A stretch of 52,416 nt of DNA from Acidimicrobiales bacterium (GCA_003243955.1 QHCE01000004.1:1-52416); one strand, 5' to 3'; shown: positions 32,798-44,505, numbered from the stretch's first letter. Made by a program: numbers and translations. The notes: generated from the sequence alone by a model not told the origin.

Positions 32798-33038
32798 ATG
32801 CCAAATTTGACCGTTTCCGTGCGAGAGGCGACTCTCGCCGATACCCGAGCACAGGCTGCGGCAGCAGGGATTTCCTTATCGGCATGGGTGGATAAAACGT
32901 TAACTGCCACAATGTGGACTGCCCGCTTTGCCCATCAACGCCCAACGTAATGCCACATTGGACGTGACCCCGAGCTACCTGGCGGCTGAATACCTTGGTC
33001 TGGAAGAACTGCGGCAGGGTGAAGCGTGGGTGCGCTGA
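32798..33038 (+). pseudogene. RHH-type antitoxin-like gene with a frameshift
   Basis: The ATG frame reads MPNLTVSVREATLADTRAQA and ISLSAWVDKTLTATM, the ribbon-helix-helix pattern of small antitoxins, ending prematurely at residue 50 after FAHQRPT. Shifting by one base near 32930 continues with a plausible C-terminus: NATLDVTPSYLAAEYLGLEE and LRQGEAWVR before TGA. A full gene would have about 80 residues. No toxin gene adjoins. The break could be a true mutation, a sequencing error or, less likely, programmed. Confidence 0.5.
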
Positions 33039-33080
33039 AACAGCCTACCGCGTCTTAAACCATTGAGGTCCGAGTCACGC

Positions 33081-34830
<1,750 letters not shown>

Positions 34831-35202
34831 ACATGGGTTTACCAATAGTTAGGTATTGATCAGACAGCGGAAACTGCCAATCAGTTAACGAGGCTAGCGG
34901 TTAGAAACGGTGCTGACTACGTCTATGCGGGAAACATCACTAGTCCGGCATTTCCATACTTCGCTTGCGGCATTGCTTAGCGTTCGTCATCTTAACGGCC
35001 AGGCGAAGGAACAACTATGCGTGCGAGCACGCAAATCACGGCTGCTCCATGGAGTCGAGAACCAAGCCGTTAAGCCTACCCGCGGGGTCGACCAACCGGT
35101 CAGCATTATGCCGGGTTTGAGGTCTATGCCTCACGAATGCGGGCGCCTAGACCTAGGCTGGAAAGGGCCACGTTGGCGTGGCAGCTGGGCGGTGAAAGCG
35201 AG
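34831..35202. other. Gene-free region between thiC and the alginate lyase
   Basis: This 372-base stretch must contain the thiC promoter on one strand and the lyase promoter on the other. A perfect hairpin TGCGTGC-GA-GCACGCA lies at 35018-35033, about 170 bases before the lyase start, and could be an operator. Open frames here are short and lack RBSs. Confidence 0.4.
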
Positions 35203-36189
35203 ATGAACATCATGCCGGCGGTGATAAAGGCTTTGGCCGGGTTGCTCGCGGTGATAGCCAGCCTAGCGACACATCAGGCGCCATCAGATACTCAGTCCAG
35301 CATCGGTAGCGGTACCGCAGTTGTGACGTCGGAGACCACAGGCTCCACCAGCCAGGCCAGCGAGCAGGTAGACGCCGTTGGCCAAACCGCTCAGGATGTC
35401 GGCGTGCTCCCCGTAGTTACGGGGTCACCAAAACGTACTGTCGCTCCTGCCCTGCCGCCTGCAAGCGCGGATGCGGCTCCGGCACCACCGGCCGCATCCG
35501 CGACGCCCACCTCCCCTGGCGCGAGGAAACCCGGTGACGTGCTCAATCTCAGCAACTGGAAACTGCAGCTACCCGACGGAAGCAGCGGGCATGCGTATCC
35601 GGAGCTGGCCAGCTACCAAGACAAGAATTTCCGAGTAAACGACACCGGTAACGGCATTGTTTTCCGGGCTCAAGTAGGCGGCTCAACCACGCCCAACTCG
35701 AACTATCCACGCTCGGAGCTGCGCGAAATGGCGGGGAAGGGCGAGGCCGCATGGAACGGCACCTCCGGCACTCACACCCTCTCGCTTACCGAGGCGGTCA
35801 CTCAGCTACCCCCGGTCAAACCTCAGGTGGTCACGGCACAAATTCATGACTCCAAAAACGACATAATAGAGGTCGTGGCAGACGGGAAACGCTCATCGGC
35901 TAAGGGGAAAGTCGCCCTCTGCGTGAGATATGGCGGCAAGGAACAGCAAACCTGCCTGGACGACAACTACGTCCTCGGCAGCCAATACACCGTGGACCTG
36001 ACGGTGACAAACGGCCGGATATTCGTCTTCTACAACGGTCAAAAGAAGCTAGATTTCAACGCCACCGGCGCCACAAATACCTACTATTTCAAAGCCGGCT
36101 GCTATACCCAGTCCAACCCCAAAAAGGGCGACTCCCCTGGCGCGGCGGGCGAGGTCGTCATCTACAACGCAAAGGTCACCCACGGATAG
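35203..36189 (+). CDS. Secreted polysaccharide lyase family 7 (alginate lyase)
   Basis: The 328-residue protein starts at the ATG behind GGTGAAAG, with a signal peptide (MNIMPAVIKALAGLLAVIAS and on). A linker of about 80 residues rich in Ser, Thr, Ala and Pro follows. From residue 113 a PL7 domain is clear: NLSNWKLQLPDG, the RSEL(R) motif in YPRSELREM, the QIH motif in VTAQIHDSKND, and YYFKAGCYTQSN near the end. These are the three PL7 catalytic-cleft motifs for beta-elimination of alginate uronates. It should act outside the cell. The linker may be glycosylated. Preference for mannuronate or guluronate is uncertain; QIH is usually linked to polyG or broad use. Confidence 0.9.
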   Translation: MNIMPAVIKALAGLLAVIASLATHQAPSDTQSSIGSGTAVVTSETTGSTSQASEQVDAVGQTAQDVGVLPVVTGSPKRTVAPALPPASADAAPAPPAASATPTSPGARKPGDVLNLSNWKLQLPDGSSGHAYPELASYQDKNFRVNDTGNGIVFRAQVGGSTTPNSNYPRSELREMAGKGEAAWNGTSGTHTLSLTEAVTQLPPVKPQVVTAQIHDSKNDIIEVVADGKRSSAKGKVALCVRYGGKEQQTCLDDNYVLGSQYTVDLTVTNGRIFVFYNGQKKLDFNATGATNTYYFKAGCYTQSNPKKGDSPGAAGEVVIYNAKVTHG

Positions 36190-36227
36190 CGGCGCGTTGA
36201 GTCCTGTCGCAGGCACAAAGCTCCCTC

Positions 36228-36632
36228 TTAGGCGGGGGCTTTTACCGAAAATCCCAGCTCAGCGGCAGCTTCGGCTAACTCGACGTCATAGGTAATGAAC
36301 TCGATCAACTCTGATCGGAATGAGTCTGCAGTTGCTAGGTGAATCGCATCAAGCGAGCCCAACTTTGGGACGCGGTAGGTTCTCGCTTTGGCTAATACAG
36401 TGTTGGTGATATCTGCTTGGTATACGCCTCGAAGAGCCTGACCGGCTGCGTAAGGAACACGCTGATAATCCACACCGGCCCGGAGCAAAGTACGGGAAAT
36501 CTCAAGCCCCGCAAGCTCGCTGGTAACCAGCTCGGTTCCTTGCAGAAGCTGTTCACGCCAGGCGTGCAACGAATCCGTCTCCTTCTCACGCTTGACGAAC
36601 TTCAGTAAGGCACAAGAATCCAAATAAATCAC
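36228..36632 (-). CDS. VapC-type PIN toxin
   Basis: The 134-residue protein keeps the complete acidic set: Asp5 in MIYLDSCALLKF, Glu39/Glu44 in VTSELAGLEISRTL, Asp95 in LGSLDAIHLATA and Asp116 in ITYDVELAEAA. It should be an active Mg-dependent ribonuclease. Its ATG overlaps the antitoxin stop by four bases (ATGA). It is convergent with the alginate lyase, 38 bases apart. Confidence 0.92.
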   Translation of the reverse strand: MIYLDSCALLKFVKREKETDSLHAWREQLLQGTELVTSELAGLEISRTLLRAGVDYQRVPYAAGQALRGVYQADITNTVLAKARTYRVPKLGSLDAIHLATADSFRSELIEFITYDVELAEAAAELGFSVKAPA

Positions 36633-36910
36633 CGATCTCGTTCTTTGCGTCGATCTGCGACGAGTAGATCGGACAAACTCTCGACGTTCGGGGCAAGATC
36701 GTCGATCACGGTTGGTGTCCCGTGATCGATCGGTACGTGAATATTTCCAGTGGCGACCATATATTGAAGCAGGCTGGCTGGCTCGATCTCAGGGATCATT
36801 CTTAAAATGGGTTTGCCCCGATCAGTAACTACTAGAGACGCTCCAGAACGCACTCGAGCGACAGCCTTCGAGGGATTCTGATTGAGTTCACGCAAACCAA
36901 TAGTTTCCAT
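36629..36910 (-). CDS. Phd-type antitoxin of the VapC toxin
   Basis: The 93-residue protein begins METIGLRELNQNPSKAVARV followed by RSGASLVVTDRGKPILRMIP, the standard Phd/YefM fold with the IGLRELNQN start typical of actinobacterial VapB partners. The acidic C-terminal part (LAPNVESLSDLLVADRR) would occupy the toxin cleft. A palindrome lies ten bases upstream of the ATG, fitting autoregulation. Confidence 0.9.
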   Translation of the reverse strand: METIGLRELNQNPSKAVARVRSGASLVVTDRGKPILRMIPEIEPASLLQYMVATGNIHVPIDHGTPTVIDDLAPNVESLSDLLVADRRKERDR

Positions 36911-36920
36911 ATCCTCAAAT

Positions 36921-36941
36921 GTACCTACACTTTGTAGTTAC
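36921..36941. promoter_or_regulatory. Imperfect palindromic operator of the second Phd/PIN locus
   Basis: GTACCTACA and TGTAGTTAC form nine-base arms with one mismatch and a CTT spacer, directly upstream of the antitoxin ATG on the minus strand. The core resembles the operator of the other Phd/PIN locus (TGTACTAC/GTAGTACA). Confidence 0.6.
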
Positions 36942-36970
36942 GTAAAGAGCGCTAAGCGCGCCAGACAGAC

Positions 36971-38140
36971 TCAAGGTTGAGGAGCCGAAACCGCAGCAGA
37001 CCATGCCCGATGGCGCTCGTCCTGCCGCGCCTTGCGGACTTTACCAATCTGTACTCGGGAGATAGCTGTTCCCACCCACATACCTAGCATGCTCACCCAC
37101 ATGCACACCGCAATCATTGCCGGGTTCCACCAAGGAACCGCAACCGTGGCTATCTGCCATGCCAAAGCCCAAGCCTGCCCGAGCCAGGCGGGCCGCACGA
37201 GCCTGTCCCGGCGAAGGACGCCTTTGGCCGCCAGCCGCATATCTGCTGGAAACACCCGCAACAACCGATGCACCAACACCCACCACGCTGCGCCGGCGAT
37301 GAGCAGCGCCCCCACAGTATGAGCGGCGGATCCTGCCACAGCCGACTCCGCGTCTAATTCCAGCGCTACCACAGCTGTAGGCGCGGTGAAGAAGAGGAGA
37401 CCTAATGCCCACCAGCGGCCCCGAATGACCAGCAACCAGACTGCCAACGGCAGATTGTGGGCTGCGACCTCTGACTGCGGATCTAGCTGGAGAGCTGTCA
37501 CGAAACCGCGGACCGCCCGCACGCTACGTGCCCGTCGAAGATGGGCTATCGCCAGGTGGTTCCATACGTGCGAAAGCTGCGGGTCGATGCTCAGCGCCGC
37601 ATGAAGTGGAGCATACGCTTGTTTAGCCGCACGCCGCGAATCGCCGATCATGAGTGCCGCCCCGACAGCGTAATGTGCTTGCGCGGAGTTAGGTTCGAGG
37701 TCCCGCGCCCGCATTCCATGCCAGAGTGCACGATCCCGGCCGTAGTTCAGCTGTCCAAGCGCCGTGGAAACCAGCACGTGCGCCTCAACTAGGTCAGGCT
37801 CAATCTCGATTGCGCGCATGGCACGCTGGATGCCCTCACCGACACAATCCGCGCTGATCAGAATCTTGGCAAACAGCAGATAAGAGTGCGCATTGTCTGG
37901 GTCCAGTGCGATAGCTCTAGTGACCGCATCTTGCGCTTCGGAATATTTTTCGGCACCGTAATGGGCAACAGCCATCAGCTGCCACAGCATGCTGTTATCT
38001 GGATCATCAGCGATTAGTGAAGCGAGCAGCTGCCTCGCCTCGTCAAAACGGCCGGCCTGCAGCAGCACGCCAACTCGAGCGACAACGGCCCGAACCTCAG
38101 CGCTCTCATAGGCGGCGCTCCGCTTGCCCTCGACGGTCAT
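36971..38140 (-). CDS. TPR-repeat protein with C-terminal membrane segments
   Basis: The 389-residue protein has about five tetratricopeptide repeats in residues 15-235: AGRFDEARQLLASLIADDPD, EKYSEAQDAVTRAIALDPDN, IQRAMRAIEIEPD and RAVRGFVTALQLDPQ are clear. Four hydrophobic helices follow (around 240-265, 275-300, 322-340 and 345-365) with a basic tail. TPRs lack a signal and would face the cytoplasm, serving protein binding at the membrane. Function unknown. The 247 bases to the divergent helicase gene contain a short CTGAC/GTCAG inverted repeat near 38250 and otherwise nothing distinct. Confidence 0.75.
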   Translation of the reverse strand: MTVEGKRSAAYESAEVRAVVARVGVLLQAGRFDEARQLLASLIADDPDNSMLWQLMAVAHYGAEKYSEAQDAVTRAIALDPDNAHSYLLFAKILISADCVGEGIQRAMRAIEIEPDLVEAHVLVSTALGQLNYGRDRALWHGMRARDLEPNSAQAHYAVGAALMIGDSRRAAKQAYAPLHAALSIDPQLSHVWNHLAIAHLRRARSVRAVRGFVTALQLDPQSEVAAHNLPLAVWLLVIRGRWWALGLLFFTAPTAVVALELDAESAVAGSAAHTVGALLIAGAAWWVLVHRLLRVFPADMRLAAKGVLRRDRLVRPAWLGQAWALAWQIATVAVPWWNPAMIAVCMWVSMLGMWVGTAISRVQIGKVRKARQDERHRAWSAAVSAPQP

Positions 38141-38387
38141 TTCAAGACGCCGCTTCTTTCACATAGACATGAGTGTTCCTCATACATCGAGGGATGTTAC
38201 TGCACACTCCGACCTGACCGTGTATGCTCCAAAGCAGCCTGACATCTACGTCAGCTCATATCCAGCGCACGATATAGCACTGCGCTACCAGCTCGTTTTC
38301 GTTTTTCCGCGATTATCCGCCATATAACTCGGCGGGGTCTGTCAGCGCGGCCACTTCGACAGCGGGCACTATGCCTGAAAGGCTCGC

Positions 38388-40013
38388 ATGTCCCACGCTG
38401 TCCATGTTCCGTCCGACGCTGCCCAATCACCGGTGAGCTTTGCCGATCTCGGCCTACCGCTCAAATTGGTTTCCGCGCTACGCGATCGAAGCCTCACCGC
38501 ACCGTTCCCCATCCAGGCACAGACTATCCCAGACGCACTCGCTGGCCGCGATGTTCTAGGCCGCGGCCGTACCGGATCAGGAAAGACCCTCTCCTACGGG
38601 CTACCTCTGATCAGTCGCTTAGCCGGTCGCACCAGCGAACCCAAGCGGCCACGCGGCGTAATTCTGGCTCCCACCCGTGAGCTTGCTGTGCAGGTTAATG
38701 AAGCATTGGAGCCTTACGGTCGCACGCTGGGCCTTACCAGCAAGACAATCTGCGGTGGCATGCCCATGCCCAGCCAAATTCAGGCTCTCAGACGCGGCGT
38801 GGACATCGTGGTGGCTACTCCTGGGCGGCTGCGTGACCTGATCCGGCGCGGCGCCTGCTCGTTGGCGGCCGTGGAAGTTGTGGTACTCGACGAAGCCGAT
38901 CAGATGGCCGATCTCGGCTTCCTGCCGGAGGTTCGGGAGCTGCTGGATTATGTTCCGACGAAGAGCCAAAGCCTGCTGTTCTCCGCGACGCTGGATCGCG
39001 GCGTGGATACTTTGGTGCAGCAGTACCTGCACGACCCGGTGACGCATTCGGTAGATCCCACCGGTGGAGCTGTGACCACCATGAAGCATCACGTCGCAAT
39101 CATTGATCCGCAGCACAAAACCATGCTGAGCGCCGTAATCGCCGCGCGCGGCAGCCGCACCATTGCCTTCGTCCGTACCCAGCTAGGCGCAGATCGGGTC
39201 GCAGAGCAGCTGAAAGAGGCCGGTTTGCAGGCGGAAGCCATCCATGGCGGTCTGGCTCAAGCCGTGCGTACCAAAACACTCGCGGAGTTCAAAGAAGGCA
39301 AAGTAAACGTGCTCGTCGCGACCGACGTGGCCGCGCGCGGCATTCACGTTGATGACGTCGACTTGGTGCTGCACATTGATCCTGCTGGAGATTCGAAAGA
39401 TTACCTACACCGGGCCGGCCGCACCGCGCGCGCCGGTAAAGCTGGAGAGGTAGTAACACTCGCGCTGCCACACCAACAACGCTCGGTAACCCGGATGATG
39501 GAGAAGGCCGGGGTTGCAGCTGTCCGCCACGCGGTCAAGGGCGTCTTCACTCCAGAGCTGGTCAAACTCGTTGGCATCCGGTCGGTTACCGAGGCTAAAG
39601 CAGCGACTGCCCGCCTGACAGTAGTGGCTGCGCAACGCGAGGTTGCGCAGCTGCAAGTGCGCCTCGAGCAGGCGCAACGCGCTGTAGCGCAGGCCAGTTC
39701 AGCTGCCGACGAGCTCACCGCCACCGTCGAAAACGAGCTGCGCAACGGCATACCTACGGCCGCTGTAGAGCGTAAGCAGCACACGCACGAGAAACGAAAG
39801 CCGTATGGCCGTCCCGGACACGAGCGCCCAGGCAAAGACCCGCGTGACCACTCATCCAAACGTGGTTCTGGCCAGCACGGCTTCACTAAGCATCCCCAGC
39901 AGCGCTCGGATAAGCATTCCGGCTATAAGGGATCGGTAGCCGGCAAGCGGAACGGGCCACGTAGCAGCGGACACCATGTTACGAACCGTAACGGCGAACG
40001 CGAACAGGTTTAA
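38388..40013 (+). CDS. DEAD-box ATP-dependent RNA helicase
   Basis: The 541-residue protein has all core motifs: the Q motif in FPIQAQTIP, motif I GRTGSGKT, PTRELA, TPGRL, VVLDEADQMADLGF (DEAD), SATL, VATDVAARGIHV and HRAGRTARAG. After the helicase core (about residue 375) comes a coiled-coil-like region (residues 400-450, VVAAQREVAQLQVRLEQAQR). A tail follows, very rich in Lys, Arg, His and Gly, which probably binds RNA. The layout resembles RhlE-like helicases that act in ribosome assembly or RNA decay under cold. I assign no specific gene name. The 169 bases downstream contain the arg promoter. Confidence 0.92.
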   Translation: MSHAVHVPSDAAQSPVSFADLGLPLKLVSALRDRSLTAPFPIQAQTIPDALAGRDVLGRGRTGSGKTLSYGLPLISRLAGRTSEPKRPRGVILAPTRELAVQVNEALEPYGRTLGLTSKTICGGMPMPSQIQALRRGVDIVVATPGRLRDLIRRGACSLAAVEVVVLDEADQMADLGFLPEVRELLDYVPTKSQSLLFSATLDRGVDTLVQQYLHDPVTHSVDPTGGAVTTMKHHVAIIDPQHKTMLSAVIAARGSRTIAFVRTQLGADRVAEQLKEAGLQAEAIHGGLAQAVRTKTLAEFKEGKVNVLVATDVAARGIHVDDVDLVLHIDPAGDSKDYLHRAGRTARAGKAGEVVTLALPHQQRSVTRMMEKAGVAAVRHAVKGVFTPELVKLVGIRSVTEAKAATARLTVVAAQREVAQLQVRLEQAQRAVAQASSAADELTATVENELRNGIPTAAVERKQHTHEKRKPYGRPGHERPGKDPRDHSSKRGSGQHGFTKHPQQRSDKHSGYKGSVAGKRNGPRSSGHHVTNRNGEREQV

Positions 40014-40145
40014 GCCCTGCCTCCTTCGGACATGAGGGGAAACCCAATAACCCTGTCGTCGATGAAAATACGCCCCTAACATGCTTCCAAGCGCACTCTT
40101 AGGGGATGGTCGTCGGATTTGCTTGCTGTGGAAAAAAGAAAGTTC

Positions 40146-40174
40146 TTGCATACTTATAATAAACTATGTATAGT
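40146..40174 (+). promoter_or_regulatory. argC promoter, probably leaderless, with an ArgR-like AT-rich site
   Basis: TTGCAT (40146-40151) and TATAGT (40169-40174) are separated by exactly 17 bases. The argC ATG begins nine bases after the -10, so transcription should start at or beside it; no SD is present. The 27-base AT-rich stretch TGCATACTTATAATAAACTATGTATAG has imperfect dyad halves GCATAC and TATGTA, of the kind bound by ArgR. The operator reading is inference, supported by argR within the operon. Confidence 0.65.
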
Positions 40175-40182
40175 CTTCCGAT

Positions 40183-41211
40183 ATGGGAATACGAGCGGCC
40201 ATCGCCGGTGCGAGCGGATATGTCGGAGGTGAGCTAGCCCGACTCCTGAGCACCCATCCTGACGTCACGCTCGCCACCTTGACTGCCTCCCGCGGCGCGG
40301 GGACGGCCGTGTCGGTGATTCATCCGCACCTGCAGCACTTGAACAATCAGGTGTTCGCTGAAACCACTCCCGACGCCCTCGCTGACCACGATGTAGTTTT
40401 TCTCGCGCTTCCACACGGACATGCGGCGGCGCTTGCCGACGCACTGCCACCGACCCTCGTCGTTATTGACTGTGGTGCCGACCATCGACTGATCGATTCC
40501 CACGCTTGGCAGCGCTGGTACGGCGGCCCGCATGCTGGAGCATGGCCTTACGGTCTCCCTGAACTGCCTGACCATCGAACCGCCCTATTCGACGCGCGTC
40601 GCGTCGCGGTACCGGGCTGCTACGCCTCCGCTGCCGCGCTAGCGATAGCCCCCGCCCTAGTAGCCGGCCTAGCCGAGCCTGATGTTGTGGTGGTGGCCGC
40701 CAGCGGCACCTCCGGAGCCGGCAAAGAACCTCGGCAGCACCTCACCAGTGCTGAGGTCATCGGATCGATGAGCGCCTACGGGGTGGGCGGTGCGCATCGG
40801 CACACCCCTGAGATTACCCAAAGCCTTAGCTCGGTCGCCCATCAGCCGGTCCGCGTCTCATTCACCCCGATGCTGGCACCGATGACCCGCGGCATTCTGG
40901 CTACCGTCAGCGCGTTAGCTCGCCCGGGGCTCGGCGCTGCGCAGCTGCGAGAAGCCTATGCATCCTGCTATGACAGCGAACCTTTCGTGGCGCTGCTGCC
41001 GGAGAACACTTGGCCCAGCACCGGCGCGACGATCGGAGCTAACACCGCTCACGTGCAGGTAGCACTCGACTCCGACGCCGAACGTGTCGTGGCGGTAGCT
41101 GCGATGGATAACCTGGTCAAAGGCAGTGCTGGGGCGGCTGTGCAATGCATGAACCTTGCCCTGGGACTTCCGGAAACTCGGGGTCTTCCCTTCGTAGGAG
41201 TCGCCCCATGA
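40183..41211 (+). CDS. argC: N-acetyl-gamma-glutamyl-phosphate reductase
   Basis: ArgC reduces N-acetylglutamyl phosphate to the semialdehyde, the third step of arginine synthesis. The 342-residue protein shows the Rossmann start AAIAGASGYVGGELARLL, the active-site Cys in VAVPGCYASAAALAIAP (VPGCY signature), and GTSGAGKEP. The catalytic His lies in GGAHRHTPEI. It is the first gene of an eight-gene operon and its ATG has no SD. The argJ ATG overlaps its stop by four bases. Confidence 0.96.
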   Translation: MGIRAAIAGASGYVGGELARLLSTHPDVTLATLTASRGAGTAVSVIHPHLQHLNNQVFAETTPDALADHDVVFLALPHGHAAALADALPPTLVVIDCGADHRLIDSHAWQRWYGGPHAGAWPYGLPELPDHRTALFDARRVAVPGCYASAAALAIAPALVAGLAEPDVVVVAASGTSGAGKEPRQHLTSAEVIGSMSAYGVGGAHRHTPEITQSLSSVAHQPVRVSFTPMLAPMTRGILATVSALARPGLGAAQLREAYASCYDSEPFVALLPENTWPSTGATIGANTAHVQVALDSDAERVVAVAAMDNLVKGSAGAAVQCMNLALGLPETRGLPFVGVAP

Positions 41212-42359
41212 GCGTGACATCAGCTGCCGGCTTTTCCGCCTCGGGTATTGCCGCCGGCATCCGATCTAGTGGCAAGCTCGATCTTGCGCTCGTCGTTAAC
41301 ACCGGGCCACACCGCACTGCCGCGGGAGTCTTCACGAGCAATCGCGTGAAGGCCGCACCAGTGCGGTGGAGCGAACACGTGCTCGCTGGCGGCGAACTCG
41401 CCGCGGTAGTGCTCAACTCCGGCGGCGCCAACGCCTGCACCGGTAGCGAAGGTTACCGCGACACCGTGGCTACCGCGGCGCGGACCGCGGCCAGTCTTGG
41501 CGTTCCGCCTGGCCAGGTCGCGGTGTGCTCCACTGGCCTAATCGGTCAGCGACTCCCGATGCCCGCGCTGCTGGTTGGAGTTGACGCTGCCGCTTCAGCC
41601 CTGTCGACAGCCGGGGGCGAAGCTGCGGCACAAGCCATCATGACCACCGATGTGCGACCGAAGAATACCCACGTGCGCTCTGCCCATTTCAGCCTAGGTG
41701 GCATGGCGAAAGGCGCCGGAATGCTAGCGCCGAGCCTGGCAACCATGCTCTGCGTGCTCACTACGGACGCGGTGGTGGAGCCAGCCACGCTCGACAAAGC
41801 GTTACGGGAAGCGACCCGGCTGACTTTCGATCGGCTAGACAGCGATGGCTGCATGTCCACCAATGACACAGTGCTCCTACTGGCCAGTGGAGCATCTGGC
41901 CATCAACCATCAATTACAAGCTTCACCGACGCGCTCACCGCGGCATGTCAGGATCTGGCAACCCAGCTACTCGCCGACGCCGAAGGCGCCACTAAAGACA
42001 TCAGCATCACCGTGGCCAGCGCCGCCAGCGAGGCTGACGCGCTCGAGGTGGGCCGCTCGATTGCGCGCAGCGCACTACTCAAGTGTGCGCTATTCGGCAA
42101 TGACGCCAACTGGGGCCGGGTACTAGCTGCAATCGGCACCACGCGGGCGCAGTTTGATTCCGAGCGGCTCGATGTTGCCATCAATGACGTGTGGGTATGC
42201 CGCTCCAGTACCGCCGCGGCATCACGCTCCACCGTGAATTTAACCGAACGTGAGGTGCGAATTCAGGTGGATCTTCACAGCGGTATTGAGCAGGCCACCA
42301 TATGGACCAATGACTTATCGCTGGCCTATGTTCACGAGAACTCGGCGTACTCGTCATGA
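41208..42359 (+). CDS. argJ: Bifunctional glutamate N-acetyltransferase / ornithine acetyltransferase
   Basis: ArgJ recycles the acetyl group from acetylornithine to glutamate. The 383-residue precursor has the self-cleavage site in [20 protein letters not shown], between Ala and the nucleophilic Thr of [24 protein letters not shown] and [16 protein letters not shown] are typical. Whether it also makes acetylglutamate from acetyl-CoA (the bifunctional form) cannot be told; no argA-like gene is in the window. I start at the ATG overlapping the argC stop; an upstream ATG inside argC is not needed. Confidence 0.95.
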   Translation: MSVTSAAGFSASGIAAGIRSSGKLDLALVVNTGPHRTAAGVFTSNRVKAAPVRWSEHVLAGGELAAVVLNSGGANACTGSEGYRDTVATAARTAASLGVPPGQVAVCSTGLIGQRLPMPALLVGVDAAASALSTAGGEAAAQAIMTTDVRPKNTHVRSAHFSLGGMAKGAGMLAPSLATMLCVLTTDAVVEPATLDKALREATRLTFDRLDSDGCMSTNDTVLLLASGASGHQPSITSFTDALTAACQDLATQLLADAEGATKDISITVASAASEADALEVGRSIARSALLKCALFGNDANWGRVLAAIGTTRAQFDSERLDVAINDVWVCRSSTAAASRSTVNLTEREVRIQVDLHSGIEQATIWTNDLSLAYVHENSAYSS

Positions 42360-43309
42360 CAACCCTCCTAGAAAACCCTGCCGAAGCCTCAGTGGCAAGC
42401 TCGGCTCCGGACTCAACCGATAGCTCTGTGGACAGCTCTATGGGCGTGGCCGGGGAGAAAGCCGCAGCCTTGATCGAAGCGCTGCCCTGGCTGCGACGCT
42501 TTTCCGGCAAGATCGTAGTGATTAAGTACGGTGGTCACACCATGGTCGATCCGGCTTTAACTCGTGCTTTCGCCGCTGACATGGTGTTTCTGCGCTACGC
42601 CGGCATCAAGCCCGTTGTGGTTCATGGTGGCGGACCACAGATCGGCGCGATGCTGGACCGTTTAGGACTACAGAGCGAGTTCCGGGCTGGCCTGCGCGTT
42701 ACTACCGAAGAAACCATGGACGTAGTGCGCATGGTGCTGGTCGGCCAGGTGGGGCGGGAGCTAGTTGGCCGCATAAATGAGTACGGCCCCTTTGCGGTCG
42801 GCATGTCAGGAGAAGACGCCGCACTATTCACCGCGGCTCGCCATCATGCCGTAGTCGATGGAGAACCGATCGACATTGGTCTGGTGGGCGATGTGGTCTC
42901 GGTGAACCCAGCAGCGGTGCAAGACCTGATCACGGCAGGTCGCATCCCGGTAATTGCCACGGTCGCACCAGACGCTGACGGGCAAGTACATAACCTCAAC
43001 TCCGATACCGGGGCGGCGGCGTTGGCGATCGCGCTGGGCGCGGAGAAGCTGGTCATGCTCACCGACGTTGAAGGGCTCTACGCGCACTGGCCAGCCCGTG
43101 ACTCACTGATCAGCCACGTCACCGCTAACGAGCTAGAGGCCATGCTTCCGAGTCTGCAAGCTGGCATGGTGCCCAAGATGCAAGCGTGTCTGCGCACAGT
43201 GCGCGGTGGCGTGCCTCAGGCCCATATTATCGATGGGCGCGTACCCCATTCGCTGCTACTCGAGGTTTTCACCGATGCCGGGGTTGGCACCATGGTGGTG
43301 CCGCAATGA
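42356..43309 (+). CDS. argB: Acetylglutamate kinase
   Basis: ArgB phosphorylates N-acetylglutamate, the usual arginine-inhibited step. Key segments in the 317-residue protein are [10 protein letters not shown] (normally KYGGNAM), [30 protein letters not shown]-like residues and VPKMQACL near the C-terminus. The N-terminal helix [19 protein letters not shown] is the one linked to arginine sensitivity in hexameric enzymes. The first 28 residues are Ser/Ala-rich and extra; an internal ATG at 42440 would give about 289 residues, but it lacks an SD, while the first ATG overlaps the argJ stop. Confidence 0.95.
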   Translation: MTTLLENPAEASVASSAPDSTDSSVDSSMGVAGEKAAALIEALPWLRRFSGKIVVIKYGGHTMVDPALTRAFAADMVFLRYAGIKPVVVHGGGPQIGAMLDRLGLQSEFRAGLRVTTEETMDVVRMVLVGQVGRELVGRINEYGPFAVGMSGEDAALFTAARHHAVVDGEPIDIGLVGDVVSVNPAAVQDLITAGRIPVIATVAPDADGQVHNLNSDTGAAALAIALGAEKLVMLTDVEGLYAHWPARDSLISHVTANELEAMLPSLQAGMVPKMQACLRTVRGGVPQAHIIDGRVPHSLLLEVFTDAGVGTMVVPQ

Positions 43310-44505
43310 CCAGCGAACTGCTCAGCCGTTGGGCTGGCGCGATCATGCCGACCTACGCTCCCCCATCGTTGGTTCTGGTGCGAGGTGAAGGCGCGGTGGT
43401 CTACGACGCCGATGGAAACTCCTATCTAGATATGTTCGGCGGAATCGCGGTCAACGCGCTTGGGCATGCCCATCCAGCAGTAGTCGCCGCGGTGAGCGAG
43501 CAGATCGCCACGCTAGGTCACGTGTCGAATCTGGCCGCCAACCAGCCATCCATAGTGCTCGCCGAGAAGCTGCTAGAGCTAGCCGGCACGCCTGGCCGGG
43601 TCTTTTTCTGCAACTCGGGTGCAGAGGCCAACGAGGCGGCGCTAAAGCTCTCCCGTCGGCACTCTTGCGGTCCTTCCGGAAAACATAATCGACGCCGCAT
43701 CGTGGCTGCTCAGGGGAGCTTTCATGGCCGCACTATGGGGGCACTTAGCCTCACCGGGCAACCAGCTAAACAGGAGCCGTTCGCTCCCCTGCTTCCTGAG
43801 ATCACCCACGTGCCCTATGGCGATGTGACCGCGCTGCGCAGCGCGGTCACCGATGAGACAGCGATGGTGATTCTAGAACCCATCCTGGGTGAAGGCGGTG
43901 TGATCCCAGCACCTAGCGGATATCTGCTCGCCGCGCGGGAGATCACTGCCGAATGTGGTGCGCTGCTAGCGCTAGATGAGATACAGACCGGTATTGCGCG
44001 TACTGGCGCTTGGTTCGCATTCCAGCACGAGGGCATTCTCCCCGATGTGCTCACCCTGGCTAAAGGACTCGGCGGCGGGCTCCCGATCGGTGCCTGCGTG
44101 GCCTTTGGCTCGGCAGCTGATCTGCTCCAGCCTGGCCAGCACGGAACCACCTTCGGCGGTAACCCGGTGTGCTGCGCGGCCGGCCTAGCGGTGATCGCCA
44201 CTATTTCCGAGCACGACCTATGTGACCACGCTAAGCGGATCGGTGACCGGCTGCGCACCGGCATAGAGGCCCTAGCCCATCCGCTCCTCACGCAGGTTCG
44301 GGGGTCGGGCCTGCTACTGGGCATCGTGTTGGCTGCCCCGGTCGCGAACACGATGGAAGCCATGCTGCTCGCACGCGGCTACTTGGTCAACGCGGTCGCA
44401 CCGAACGTCATCCGGCTAGCGCCACCACTGATTCTCACCGATGAGCAAGCTGACAACTTTCTCGAAGCTTTTGCGGCGACACTGTCAACGGTGGAGGTAC
44501 CATGA
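43306..44505 (+). CDS. argD: Acetylornithine aminotransferase
   Basis: ArgD is a PLP enzyme that transaminates N-acetylglutamate semialdehyde to acetylornithine. The 399-residue class III aminotransferase has [46 protein letters not shown] (PLP-binding Asp) and the Schiff-base Lys in [15 protein letters not shown], then [14 protein letters not shown]. The ATG overlaps the argB stop; the frame runs far upstream inside argB and was not used. Confidence 0.96.
   Translation: MTSELLSRWAGAIMPTYAPPSLVLVRGEGAVVYDADGNSYLDMFGGIAVNALGHAHPAVVAAVSEQIATLGHVSNLAANQPSIVLAEKLLELAGTPGRVFFCNSGAEANEAALKLSRRHSCGPSGKHNRRRIVAAQGSFHGRTMGALSLTGQPAKQEPFAPLLPEITHVPYGDVTALRSAVTDETAMVILEPILGEGGVIPAPSGYLLAAREITAECGALLALDEIQTGIARTGAWFAFQHEGILPDVLTLAKGLGGGLPIGACVAFGSAADLLQPGQHGTTFGGNPVCCAAGLAVIATISEHDLCDHAKRIGDRLRTGIEALAHPLLTQVRGSGLLLGIVLAAPVANTMEAMLLARGYLVNAVAPNVIRLAPPLILTDEQADNFLEAFAATLSTVEVP

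Noticed and set aside
38124-38327. 67-codon plus-strand frame between the TPR and helicase genes
   Set aside because: It starts inside the TPR gene on the opposite strand, lacks an RBS and shows no protein-like pattern.
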